This document shows positions 9,227-16,620 of a stretch of 64,000 bases of DNA, piece after piece; the first letter of the stretch is position 1, and the number at the start of each line of letters is the position of its first letter. The stretch comes from Saccharicrinis sp963677655 (GTDB lineage: Bacteria; Bacteroidota; Bacteroidia; Bacteroidales; Marinilabiliaceae). The position numbers and the translations under genes are program-made. The stretch lies in NCBI GenBank assembly GCA_963677655.1, contig OY782088.1; one strand, 5' to 3'. The notes beneath the pieces were generated by a model. It was not told the DNA's origin and searched no databases. It was given only the letters and a program-made list of their open reading frames with translations.

Positions 9227-10345
9227 CTATATCTTAAAGAAATCAATGTTTTTAATTAATTCATGAGATTGATTGGATAGTTTTCTGGAATTGTCGCTCA
9301 TCTCTTCAGACATTTTAGCATTGTTCTGAGTGATTAAATTAATACTATCGATTGCTGAAGTAATTTGATTTGAACCTGATTTTAATTCACTGCTTGCAAC
9401 ACTGATCTCCTCCATAAGATTCATTGTGTCATTCATAGATGGAGTTGCTTCCTCAAGGTGTAGGCTAACTTGTTTTGATAGATTTAATCCTTTTTCTGTA
9501 ATATCTTTTATCTCGTCTGCAGCTTTTTTACTTATTTCCGCAAGTTTCTTTACCTCCCCGGCAACCACAGAAAAACCAGCACCGGCTTCACCTGCCTGTT
9601 TTGCTTCTATTGCAGCATTGATGGCAAGTAGATCTGTTTGGATAGCAATAGCATCAATTACTTTTATTTTCTCTGCAATTAATGTCATTGCTTGATTTAA
9701 TTCCTGTGCACTTTCTGCACTTAATTGTAATTTACTATTAGTTTCAGAAGTTACCAGGTGTGTTTTTGTTGCATTTTCATTTGTAGCATTAATATTTGCA
9801 TTCATCTCTTCCATAGAGGCCGAAATTTCTTCTAATGCGCTAGCCTGCTCATTTGTTCCTTTAGAAAGAGCTTGAGACATATTACTAGAATCCACACCTA
9901 GTTGATCTACATTATTTGCAGAGTCATTTATTTTAGTTAAAGAAATTTTAAAAATATTGGATAAATCAATGATGCTGTTATTTAAAGTATTTAATTCACC
10001 AACATATTTCTTTTTAAACTCTTTGCTATTTATAATATTTAAATCTCCTTTGCTTAACTCCTTGATGTTATCGACAAGTTGAGAAAATGGCTTTCTAACC
10101 CATACGGATACGCTATAGAGTAATATGGCGGTGAATGATAATCCTCCAATTAATGCAGCCCAAAAGGGATAGGCTTCAGGGTTGTTGTAGTGGATTCTGC
10201 TATTTACTACAGTAATAAAAACATTAATAATCCATATAGCTCCTATTCTTAAGAAAATACTGTTTTTAAATAATTTTCTTAACACAATAGTGCCAACTAT
10301 AATGGCAAATACAAGTACAATTAGTAGATTTAAAGCTCCTTCCAT
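9227..10345 (-). CDS. Methyl-accepting chemotaxis-type protein lacking a sensor domain
   Basis: 372 residues. Three hydrophobic segments lie at about 5-22, 31-48 and 62-81, with only short loops, so there is no periplasmic ligand domain. A HAMP-like stretch (90-140) leads to the coiled-coil signalling domain. The conserved hairpin tip I-A-I-Q-T-D-L-L-A-I-N-A-A-I-E-A is at about 233-248, followed by A-G-E-x-G-x-G-F-S-V-V-A. E-Q-A-S-A-L-E-E-I-S-A-S-M-E-E (166-180) looks like a methylation helix. No other chemotaxis gene is in the window. It may sense membrane or energy state, which is an inference. Confidence 0.88.
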   Translation of the reverse strand: MEGALNLLIVLVFAIIVGTIVLRKLFKNSIFLRIGAIWIINVFITVVNSRIHYNNPEAYPFWAALIGGLSFTAILLYSVSVWVRKPFSQLVDNIKELSKGDLNIINSKEFKKKYVGELNTLNNSIIDLSNIFKISLTKINDSANNVDQLGVDSSNMSQALSKGTNEQASALEEISASMEEMNANINATNENATKTHLVTSETNSKLQLSAESAQELNQAMTLIAEKIKVIDAIAIQTDLLAINAAIEAKQAGEAGAGFSVVAGEVKKLAEISKKAADEIKDITEKGLNLSKQVSLHLEEATPSMNDTMNLMEEISVASSELKSGSNQITSAIDSINLITQNNAKMSEEMSDNSRKLSNQSHELIKNIDFFKI

Positions 10346-10735
10346 GTTTTATTTTATTAAAGGGGGAGGTGCAATTTTACATATTATTTTTCAAAAATCT
10401 TTTCGAAAACAAATAAAAGGGGAGGTGTTGTATGGCATAGATTTGATCAAGAGTAAAAGAATTTAATGAATAATAAAGTAATTGTAAATTGTTTTAAATG
10501 ATAGATAAAGTGATGTGTAGTATAGCCTATTGGAATAGTAGGAATAAAAGCTGTTTGGAATGGATTTAATTTAAAGTGCAGTAAATCAGTTGTTAAAGTT
10601 TGTGTATGGGGTATTTTGGGGTTGTAAAGCCTACTTTAAAGGTAGGTTAATGTGGATAGAATCTGTTGGAGTTATTAAACCCAAAGTGTATGTTTGTGTT
10701 GTAATTGTAAAGCAAATAATTTAATACACATAATC
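10346..10735. other. Intergenic region upstream of cysK
   Basis: About 390 bp between the divergent chemotaxis gene and cysK, with no ORF. A small inverted repeat, AGCCTAC and GTAGGTT around TTTAAAG at 10628-10648, lies about 90 bp before the cysK ATG and could be an operator or attenuator. No perfect TAnnTTTG is seen close to the gene. Confidence 0.4.
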
Positions 10736-11653
10736 ATGACCAAGATTGCAAATAATGTAACAGAATTAATAGGAAATACTCCTTTAGTTCAAATTAACAA
10801 ATTAAACGAAGGTGAAGCTCAAATTGTAGCTAAGTTAGAATTTTATAATCCTGCAAGTTCAGTTAAAGATCGTATTGCATTTGCAATGATTGAGGATGCT
10901 GAACGTCAGGGCAAATTAAATAAGGATTCAATTATTGTTGAACCTACAAGTGGAAATACAGGAGTGGGTTTGGCTTTTGTTTCTGCAGTTAAAGGATATC
11001 GATTGATTTTAACAATGCCTGAAAGTATGAGCATTGAACGAAGAAAGCTTCTTGTGAAATTTGGAGCAGAGCTTGTGTTAACACCTGCTTCTCAAGGAAT
11101 GAAAGGGGCCATTGAAAAAGCTCAGGAAATTGCCGCTGAAAATGAAAACTCATTTATTCCACAACAATTTGAAAACCCTGCAAACCCAGCTGTTCATAAG
11201 AAAACAACTGCTGAAGAGATATTAAAAGATACTGATGGAGAAGTTGATATTTTTATTGCAGGAGTTGGTACAGGAGGAACGTTGTCAGGAGTAGGCGAGG
11301 TTTTAAAAGAAAAAAATCCAAATGTAAAGATTATTGCAGTAGAGCCATCTGATAGTCCTGTAATTGCAGGAGGAAAACCTGGTCCACATAAAATTCAAGG
11401 AATAGGAGCAGGATTTATTCCAGGTAACCTAAATACTTCTGTTATTGATGAGGTAGTTCCGGTAAAGAATGAAGATGCAATTGAAACAAGTCATAAAGCA
11501 TCGATTCAAGAAGGGCTTTTATGTGGTTATTCATCAGGAGCTGCATTATGGGCTGCCATTCAGGTTTCAAAACGTCCTGAAAATAAAGGAAAAAGAATTG
11601 TTGTTATTTTACCTGATACAGGAGAAAGATATTTAAGTGGATTTGAGATTTAA
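10736..11653 (+). CDS. cysK: Cysteine synthase A (O-acetylserine sulfhydrylase)
   Basis: Makes cysteine from O-acetylserine and sulfide with PLP. The Schiff-base lysine is K44 in N-P-A-S-S-V-K-D-R. The substrate loop P-T-S-G-N-T-G is at 70-76 and the phosphate-binding G-x-G-T-G-G-T at about 175. 305 residues is the normal length. An in-frame upstream ATG exists 14 codons earlier, but the N-terminus M-T-K-I-A-N-N-V-T-E-L-I-G-N-T-P-L aligns with family starts, so the inner ATG is chosen. It is the last step after the CysJI reductase encoded downstream. Confidence 0.95.
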   Translation: MTKIANNVTELIGNTPLVQINKLNEGEAQIVAKLEFYNPASSVKDRIAFAMIEDAERQGKLNKDSIIVEPTSGNTGVGLAFVSAVKGYRLILTMPESMSIERRKLLVKFGAELVLTPASQGMKGAIEKAQEIAAENENSFIPQQFENPANPAVHKKTTAEEILKDTDGEVDIFIAGVGTGGTLSGVGEVLKEKNPNVKIIAVEPSDSPVIAGGKPGPHKIQGIGAGFIPGNLNTSVIDEVVPVKNEDAIETSHKASIQEGLLCGYSSGAALWAAIQVSKRPENKGKRIVVILPDTGERYLSGFEI

Positions 11654-11662
11654 AAAGTTTTC

Positions 11663-11683
11663 AAATATTAGTTGCTAATATTT
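11663..11683 (+). terminator. AT-rich hairpin after cysK
   Basis: AAATATTAG-TTG-CTAATATTT is a perfect 9-bp stem with a 3-nt loop, starting ten bases after the cysK stop. The T-run is poor (ATCGAACATTTTT), so termination is plausible but not assured. Confidence 0.45.
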
Positions 11684-11728
11684 ATCGAACATTTTTGCGA
11701 TCTGCATAAGATATTAATAATTAAATAT

Positions 11729-11775
11729 TCAACTAGTGCATAATGAACGTTTCGAGATGTGTGTGCACTAGTTGA
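11729..11775. promoter_or_regulatory. 12-bp inverted repeat upstream of cysJ
   Basis: TCAACTAGTGCA and TGCACTAGTTGA form a perfect 12-bp stem with a 23-nt interior that can itself fold (ACGT pairs with ATGT around TTCGAG, one wobble pair). No U-run follows, so it is not a usual terminator. It lies about 265 bp before cysJ. It may be an operator for a dimeric repressor or part of a structured leader. I do not recognise a known riboswitch. Confidence 0.5.
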
Positions 11776-12040
11776 TGTCTCTCCCTCGTATTTACAACCT
11801 ATTATTTTAAAATAGATTATCAATGTTAAAGATTAAAATTTTTGGTGCACTCATGTGTATGTCTTGCTAAATAGAATAATATCTTATAATCAAAAAAAGA
11901 TATTAAAACCTATCAATCCTCAATTTTTAATTTTGGGGAATAAAATAGAATAAAGTTTAACTCAATAATTTTTAAATATATCATTGGCTTAATAAAATAT
12001 TTAGTCCAACAGCCACAGGTATGTCCAAATTAATAGCAAA
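11776..12040. other. Rest of the cysK-cysJ intergenic region
   Basis: AT-rich with no ORF. No convincing TAnnTTTG promoter or further hairpin is seen. GTGCACT recurs at about 11845, echoing the arm of the inverted repeat just upstream, which could mark a second half-site. Confidence 0.35.
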
Positions 12041-13849
12041 ATGATAGAAGCAATAAGTAAAATATTTTCAAAAGAACAGGTTCAGCAAGCACAACACTTA
12101 TTAAATAGCTTGACCGTAGAACAAAAATTTTGGTTATCAGGATATCTAACAGGAGTAAATCAATCCGGGGGACTTTTAGGCGAAGATTTAGAAACTAAAA
12201 ACGATCAGGTTGAGCGTTTGGTAGATATTCAGCAATCTTCACCTAATCAGAATAAAATAACTGTTCTGTATGGTACTCATACCGGTAATTCTAGGTTAAT
12301 TGCAGAAAATGCAGCAGAGCAACTAAAAGATGCTGGAACTCAGGTTAATCTGGTTAGTATGCCCGATTATAATTATCGTAAATTAAAGGATGAAAGTAAT
12401 TTGTTGATTGTTGTATCTACTCATGGTGAAGGAGAACCTCCAATTTCTGCAGAGGATTTTTATTCTTATATTTTTGGGAAAAAGGCTCCAAAGCTGGATA
12501 ATCTTAATTTTGGAATTATAGGGTTAGGCGATAGTAGTTATATAAATTTCTGTAAAACAGGTAATGATATTCATAAACAGTTAGTTCAATTGGGAGCTAA
12601 AAGTGTTCATGATATTGTAGAATTAGATATAGACTTTAATGATCATATAGAGTCAATTTTACCTAAGGTTGTTAATCAGTTTTCAAACAATTCAGCTTCT
12701 AAAGAATCTGTTAGTAATATAGTGAGTTCAGAGGTTAAAACGAATGTAGACCAATGGGTTGAAGCAGAAGTTTTAGAGAAAGTTTTACTGAATGGAAGGG
12801 GATCAAATAAAGCAACTTATCATATTGAACTAGATATTGAAGATAAAGGAATTTCTTATGAGCCAGGAGATGCTCTTGAAGTAATTTCTAAAAATAATCC
12901 TGTTTTGGTTTATGGTATTTTAGATAAGTTAGATCTTGATCCGGATACAAAGCTTCAAATACATGATGTTGAGTGGTCGCTTAAAGATGCACTTATAGCT
13001 TATTATGAAATAACAGTGGTAACACCTCCTGTCATTAAAAAGTATGCAGAAATTGCTCAAAACTCAAATTTGAATAATCTTATAGATAATCAGGACGAAT
13101 TAAAGAAATATCTATACGGATCTGATTTTTTAGATTTGATTAATGATTATCCTGTAGAATTAACAACAGAAGATTTACAAAATATATTAAGAAAGTTACC
13201 TGCGCGTTTATATTCTATTTCATCAAGTTATGAGTTTAATCCAGATGAAGTACATATTACTATAGGAGCTGTAAAATATAATCTGAATGATAGAGAGCAT
13301 CAGGGAGTTTGTTCTGGATTTTTAGCTGAAGAAGTACAGATAGGTGATGAATTGTTGGTTCGTATAAAAAAGAATGAAGGCTTTAGACTTCCGGAAGATC
13401 ATGATGCAAAGGTTATTATGGTTGGTCCGGGAACAGGTATAGCCCCATTCAGATCTTTTTTACAAGAAAGAGAAGCTGTACAGGCTAAAGGTGAAAACTG
13501 GTTGTTTTTTGGAGATCAGCATTTCGAAAGTGACTTTTTGTATCAGGCGGAACTATTAAAATATCGTAAGAATGGATTGCTGAAAGAGATTTCTGTTGCA
13601 TTCTCACGTGATCAGGAAGAAAAAATATATGTGCAACATCGTTTAAGGGAAAATGGAGCACAAATCTATCAGTGGATTAAAGACGGAGCTTACTTTTATT
13701 TATGTGGCGATATGAATAGAATGGCTAAAGACGTAAAGAAAGAGCTTGTAAATATTATCGCAGAATATGGTAATATTTCAGTAAGAGAGGCTGCTGACTA
13801 TTTTAAAGAGGTTAAAAGCAGTCGACGTTTTCAGGAAGATGTGTACTGA
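12041..13849 (+). CDS. cysJ: NADPH-sulfite reductase flavoprotein (alpha) subunit
   Basis: Passes electrons from NADPH through FAD and FMN to the CysI hemoprotein for sulfite reduction to sulfide. The FMN flavodoxin domain begins near residue 73 with G-T-H-T-G-N-S (78-84). The FAD site R-L-Y-S-I-S-S-S is at about 388-395. The NADPH part has V-G-P-G-T-G-I-A-P-F-R-S-F near 465 and Y-L-C-G-D-M near 560. The C-terminus ends R-R-F-Q-E-D-V-Y, close to the R-Y-x-x-D-V-Y end of the family. 602 residues is normal. CysI follows after a repeat-rich spacer. Confidence 0.95.
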   Translation: MIEAISKIFSKEQVQQAQHLLNSLTVEQKFWLSGYLTGVNQSGGLLGEDLETKNDQVERLVDIQQSSPNQNKITVLYGTHTGNSRLIAENAAEQLKDAGTQVNLVSMPDYNYRKLKDESNLLIVVSTHGEGEPPISAEDFYSYIFGKKAPKLDNLNFGIIGLGDSSYINFCKTGNDIHKQLVQLGAKSVHDIVELDIDFNDHIESILPKVVNQFSNNSASKESVSNIVSSEVKTNVDQWVEAEVLEKVLLNGRGSNKATYHIELDIEDKGISYEPGDALEVISKNNPVLVYGILDKLDLDPDTKLQIHDVEWSLKDALIAYYEITVVTPPVIKKYAEIAQNSNLNNLIDNQDELKKYLYGSDFLDLINDYPVELTTEDLQNILRKLPARLYSISSSYEFNPDEVHITIGAVKYNLNDREHQGVCSGFLAEEVQIGDELLVRIKKNEGFRLPEDHDAKVIMVGPGTGIAPFRSFLQEREAVQAKGENWLFFGDQHFESDFLYQAELLKYRKNGLLKEISVAFSRDQEEKIYVQHRLRENGAQIYQWIKDGAYFYLCGDMNRMAKDVKKELVNIIAEYGNISVREAADYFKEVKSSRRFQEDVY

Positions 13850-14119
13850 TAAGTACATAGTTGAAAGTAAAAACCATAAAGGAAAACGACATAGCGAGAC
13901 GCTATGCCGAACATGAGGCAGGTGTCGCATGTTCTGGTTCAAGTTTGCAACTTGGCCCTTTATTTAAAACCTTTTTACTATAGCACGGATTGCAAATCCG
14001 CGCATACAAAGTTACAGGAAGAAAAAGAAAGGGCTGAAAGTCCGTAATCTAATAGCCCAGTGTGAAGCGCTGGGGCTAATCATTACAACCAAATATCCAC
14101 CAACTAATACGAAATCAAA
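13850..14119. repeat. REP-like mosaic between cysJ and cysI
   Basis: The 270-bp spacer holds a chain of small palindromes: CATAGCG/CGCTATG (13890-13906), GAACATG/CATGTTC (13909-13934), CAAGTT/AACTTG (13940-13954), the CGGATT/AATCCG element (13986-14000), GGGCT/AGCCC (14031-14058) and CCCAG/CTGGG (14056-14074). It encodes nothing obvious. As RNA it would be highly folded and could separate or stabilise the cysJ and cysI messages. Confidence 0.8.
13983..14003 (+). repeat. CGGATTGCAAATCCG palindromic element, copy 1
   Basis: GCACGGATTGCAAATCCGCGC is the intergenic copy of an element also found inside two glycosyltransferase genes of this window. Its core is a 6-bp dyad with a 3-nt centre. Confidence 0.85.
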
Positions 14120-15835
14120 ATGGCAGAAGTAGTAAAACAAAAAGAAATATTTCCATCATGGAATCCATCTGATGTTGAAAGAATAAAAACTCAGAGTAAT
14201 TATTTAAGAGGTACTCTAGAAAAAAGTTTAAATGATTTGGCAACCGGATCAATTGCTGAGGATGATACTCAGTTGATTAAATTCCATGGTAGTTATCAGC
14301 AAACAGATCGTGATTTGGATGCAGAGCGTAAGGGACAGAAATTAGAACCTTTATATAGCTTTATGATCAGGGTGCGTATCCCTGGAGGATTGGCTACTGC
14401 CGATCAATGGGTTGCATTTGATGAACTTTCAAAAACGCATGCTAATAATACTTTAAAATTGACTACGCGTCAGGCGTTTCAGTTTCATGGCGTTATTAAA
14501 AGTAAATTGAAAGAAACAATGGCAAAAATTAATGATTCATTATTAGATACCATTGCTGCCTGTGGTGATGTGAATCGTAATGTGATGTGTACTACAAATG
14601 AGGCGATTTCTCCTTTAGTTCCGGATGCGTATAAAATTGCTCAGGAAATAAGTGACCATCTTTTGCCAAAAACTTCTGCTTATCATGAAATTTGGTTGGA
14701 TCAAAAGTTATTGTTGGATGGTAAACAGGATGAAGAACCTATTTACGGAAAAACGTATTTGCCTCGTAAATTTAAGATTGCTATTGCTACGCCTCCATAT
14801 AATGATACTGATGTTTTCTCAAATGATATTGGTTTAATAGCCATTGAAAAAGATGGTAAGTTGGAAGGATTTAATTTTGCTGTTGGTGGTGGTTTGGGAA
14901 TGACTTTTACTGAGCCTGGAACATACCCGCGATTAGGAAATATATTAGGATTTATTCCTTATCATCAGACTATTGATGTAGTTGAGGAGATTGTTAGGTT
15001 ACAGCGTGATTATGGAAATAGGGAAAATCGTCGTCAGGCACGTTTGAAATATACTATTGACCGACTAGGTGTTGAGAAGTTTAAGTATTTGTTAGAAAAT
15101 AGATTAGGTTATGGTTTTTATCCAGCTAAGCCATTTACATTTGAACGAAACGGTGACTTATTTGGGTGGCATCAGGCTCAAAATGGAAAGTGGTATGTAG
15201 GTTTATATATTGAGCATGGAAGGGTTAAAGATGAAGGTGATTACCTATTAAAAACAGGTTTGCGCAAAATAGCAGAATTAAAAAAGTGTGATTTTAGAAT
15301 AACAGGAAATCAAGGATTGGTAATAGGAGCTATTGAAGAAAAAGATAAACTGGTTATTGATCAGCTTTTAAAGGAATATAACATTTGGCCACGAACAAAA
15401 ATTAGTGAAGCAAGAAAAAATGCTATTGCATGTGTAGCTCTTAATACTTGTACTCTAGCTTTTGCTGAAGCTGAAAGATATTTGCCTAAGTTAATGGATA
15501 AAATCGATGTTATTCTGGAAGAAAATAATCTGACTGAAGATGAGATTTTAATTCGTATGACTGGTTGTCCTAATGGTTGTGGTCGTCCTTTCCTTGGTGA
15601 GATAGGATTTGTTGGTAGATCATTAGGTAGATATAATATGTATCTGGGAGCTAGCTTTAATGGGGATCGTTTAAATACTTTATACAAAGAGACTTTATCG
15701 GAGGAAGAAATTTTGGATGAATTAAAAGTTCTTCTAAAGCAATATGCTGAAGAAAGAGAAAATGGTGAACGTTTCGGTGATTTTGTAGGAAGAAAAGGAA
15801 TAGTTGAGCTAAAACCAAAGGTTGAGAGAAAGTAG
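14120..15835 (+). CDS. cysI: Sulfite reductase hemoprotein (beta) subunit
   Basis: Six-electron reduction of sulfite to sulfide with siroheme and a 4Fe-4S cluster. The four cluster cysteines are C438 and C444 (C-V-A-L-N-T-C) and C483 and C487 (G-C-P-N-G-C-G), with the family spacing Cx5C...Cx3C. T-T-R-Q-A-F-Q-F-H-G near residue 117 is the siroheme and sulfite side of the first repeat. 571 residues matches enterobacterial CysI. CysJ and CysI are together, and siroheme genes follow. A CAG heptamer array starts at the base after its stop. Confidence 0.96.
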   Translation: MAEVVKQKEIFPSWNPSDVERIKTQSNYLRGTLEKSLNDLATGSIAEDDTQLIKFHGSYQQTDRDLDAERKGQKLEPLYSFMIRVRIPGGLATADQWVAFDELSKTHANNTLKLTTRQAFQFHGVIKSKLKETMAKINDSLLDTIAACGDVNRNVMCTTNEAISPLVPDAYKIAQEISDHLLPKTSAYHEIWLDQKLLLDGKQDEEPIYGKTYLPRKFKIAIATPPYNDTDVFSNDIGLIAIEKDGKLEGFNFAVGGGLGMTFTEPGTYPRLGNILGFIPYHQTIDVVEEIVRLQRDYGNRENRRQARLKYTIDRLGVEKFKYLLENRLGYGFYPAKPFTFERNGDLFGWHQAQNGKWYVGLYIEHGRVKDEGDYLLKTGLRKIAELKKCDFRITGNQGLVIGAIEEKDKLVIDQLLKEYNIWPRTKISEARKNAIACVALNTCTLAFAEAERYLPKLMDKIDVILEENNLTEDEILIRMTGCPNGCGRPFLGEIGFVGRSLGRYNMYLGASFNGDRLNTLYKETLSEEEILDELKVLLKQYAEERENGERFGDFVGRKGIVELKPKVERK

Positions 15836-15859
15836 TCTTCAGTACTCAGTCTTCAGTGG
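15836..15859. repeat. Short CAG heptamer array after cysI
   Basis: TCTTCAG, TACTCAG and TCTTCAG in exact 7-bp phase begin immediately after the cysI stop codon. It is the single-arm form of the NNNNCAG arrays seen elsewhere in the window. Confidence 0.8.
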
Positions 15860-15946
15860 GCAATACCTTTGTTGTCAAGTTTTTTGTAGTGGACTGATGG
15901 CTTTAAGTTTAAAAGATTACAACCAAAAGCTAATAATATTAAAGCA

Positions 15947-16177
15947 ATGAAAGATAAAAGATACCGGACATTAATTAAAACCATATCCTGGCGAGTAACA
16001 GGAACTGTAGATACTTTTCTGGTATCTTACCTTATTACCGGAAAGGTTGGTATGGCTGCCTCAATTAGTGGTGTTGAAGTATTTACAAAGCTGTTTTTGT
16101 ATTACTGGCATGAGCGACTTTGGAATAGAATTAAGTTAGGAAAAGAAAAACCGAAAGAACCAGAATATATCATATAA
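15947..16177 (+). CDS. DUF2061 small membrane protein
   Basis: 76 residues. R-T-L-I-K-T-I-S-W-R-V-T-G-T-x-D-T-F-L-V-S-Y is the DUF2061 signature, with one hydrophobic helix, a second weaker one, and a C-terminal Y-W-H-E-R-x-W-N-R. The family is often encoded within sulfate or sulfite assimilation operons, as here; its role is unknown. Its stop overlaps the ATG of the siroheme gene by one base (TAATG), indicating coupling. Confidence 0.88.
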   Translation: MKDKRYRTLIKTISWRVTGTVDTFLVSYLITGKVGMAASISGVEVFTKLFLYYWHERLWNRIKLGKEKPKEPEYII

Positions 16178-16620
16178 TGAAGTTTTTACCCATATCCATC
16201 AATATAAGTAATCAGCAGATTCTGGTCATCGGAGGCGGTAAGGTTGCCTTGCATAAAATTCAGTTGTTGAAAAGATTTACGGATAGTTTTAAAGTCATCG
16301 CTCCTGAAATATTAGATGATATTAAGGTGATAGAGGGTGTTGAATATGTTGAGCGAAAATATCTGGAAGGGGATCTGCAAGGTCATTTGTTGGTTTACGT
16401 AACCACTAACGATCATGAGTTGAATCACAGGATCAGCGATGAGGCAAAGGCATATAATTGTTTGGTTAATATTGCCGATGACAGCAGTTATTCTGATTTT
16501 GTTTCTCCTGCTATTATGGTTCACGATAACATGACGGTATCTGTAGGTTCAGATGGGAAAAATGTAAAAGCTTCAATTCAGTTACGTAACCATATCAAAT
16601 CATTTTTGGAGGAAAATTAA
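16177..16620 (+). CDS. Precorrin-2 dehydrogenase / sirohydrochlorin ferrochelatase-type protein (short)
   Basis: 147 residues of the CysG N-terminal (Met8/SirC) family. F-L-P-I-S-I-N-I starts the Rossmann domain, G-G-G-K-V-A binds NAD, and N-I-A-D-D-S-S-Y-S-D-F-V-S-P-A matches the N-x-x-D...F-x-x-P-A motif. It oxidises precorrin-2 and perhaps inserts iron to give siroheme for CysI. It is shorter than Met8 or the CysG N-domain (about 200 residues) and lacks most of the helical C-terminal part, so the chelatase activity is uncertain. It overlaps both neighbours by one base. Confidence 0.85.
   Translation: MKFLPISINISNQQILVIGGGKVALHKIQLLKRFTDSFKVIAPEILDDIKVIEGVEYVERKYLEGDLQGHLLVYVTTNDHELNHRISDEAKAYNCLVNIADDSSYSDFVSPAIMVHDNMTVSVGSDGKNVKASIQLRNHIKSFLEEN

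Noticed and set aside
9426..9695. Plus-strand 89-codon frame inside the chemotaxis receptor
   Set aside because: Ser/Ala-rich antisense shadow of the conserved signalling domain.
11729..11775. Known SAM or cobalamin riboswitch
   Set aside because: No match to conserved cores that I know; only a simple long stem is visible.
15361..15687. Minus-strand 108-codon frame in cysI
   Set aside because: Antisense to the 4Fe-4S and siroheme region of a clear gene.
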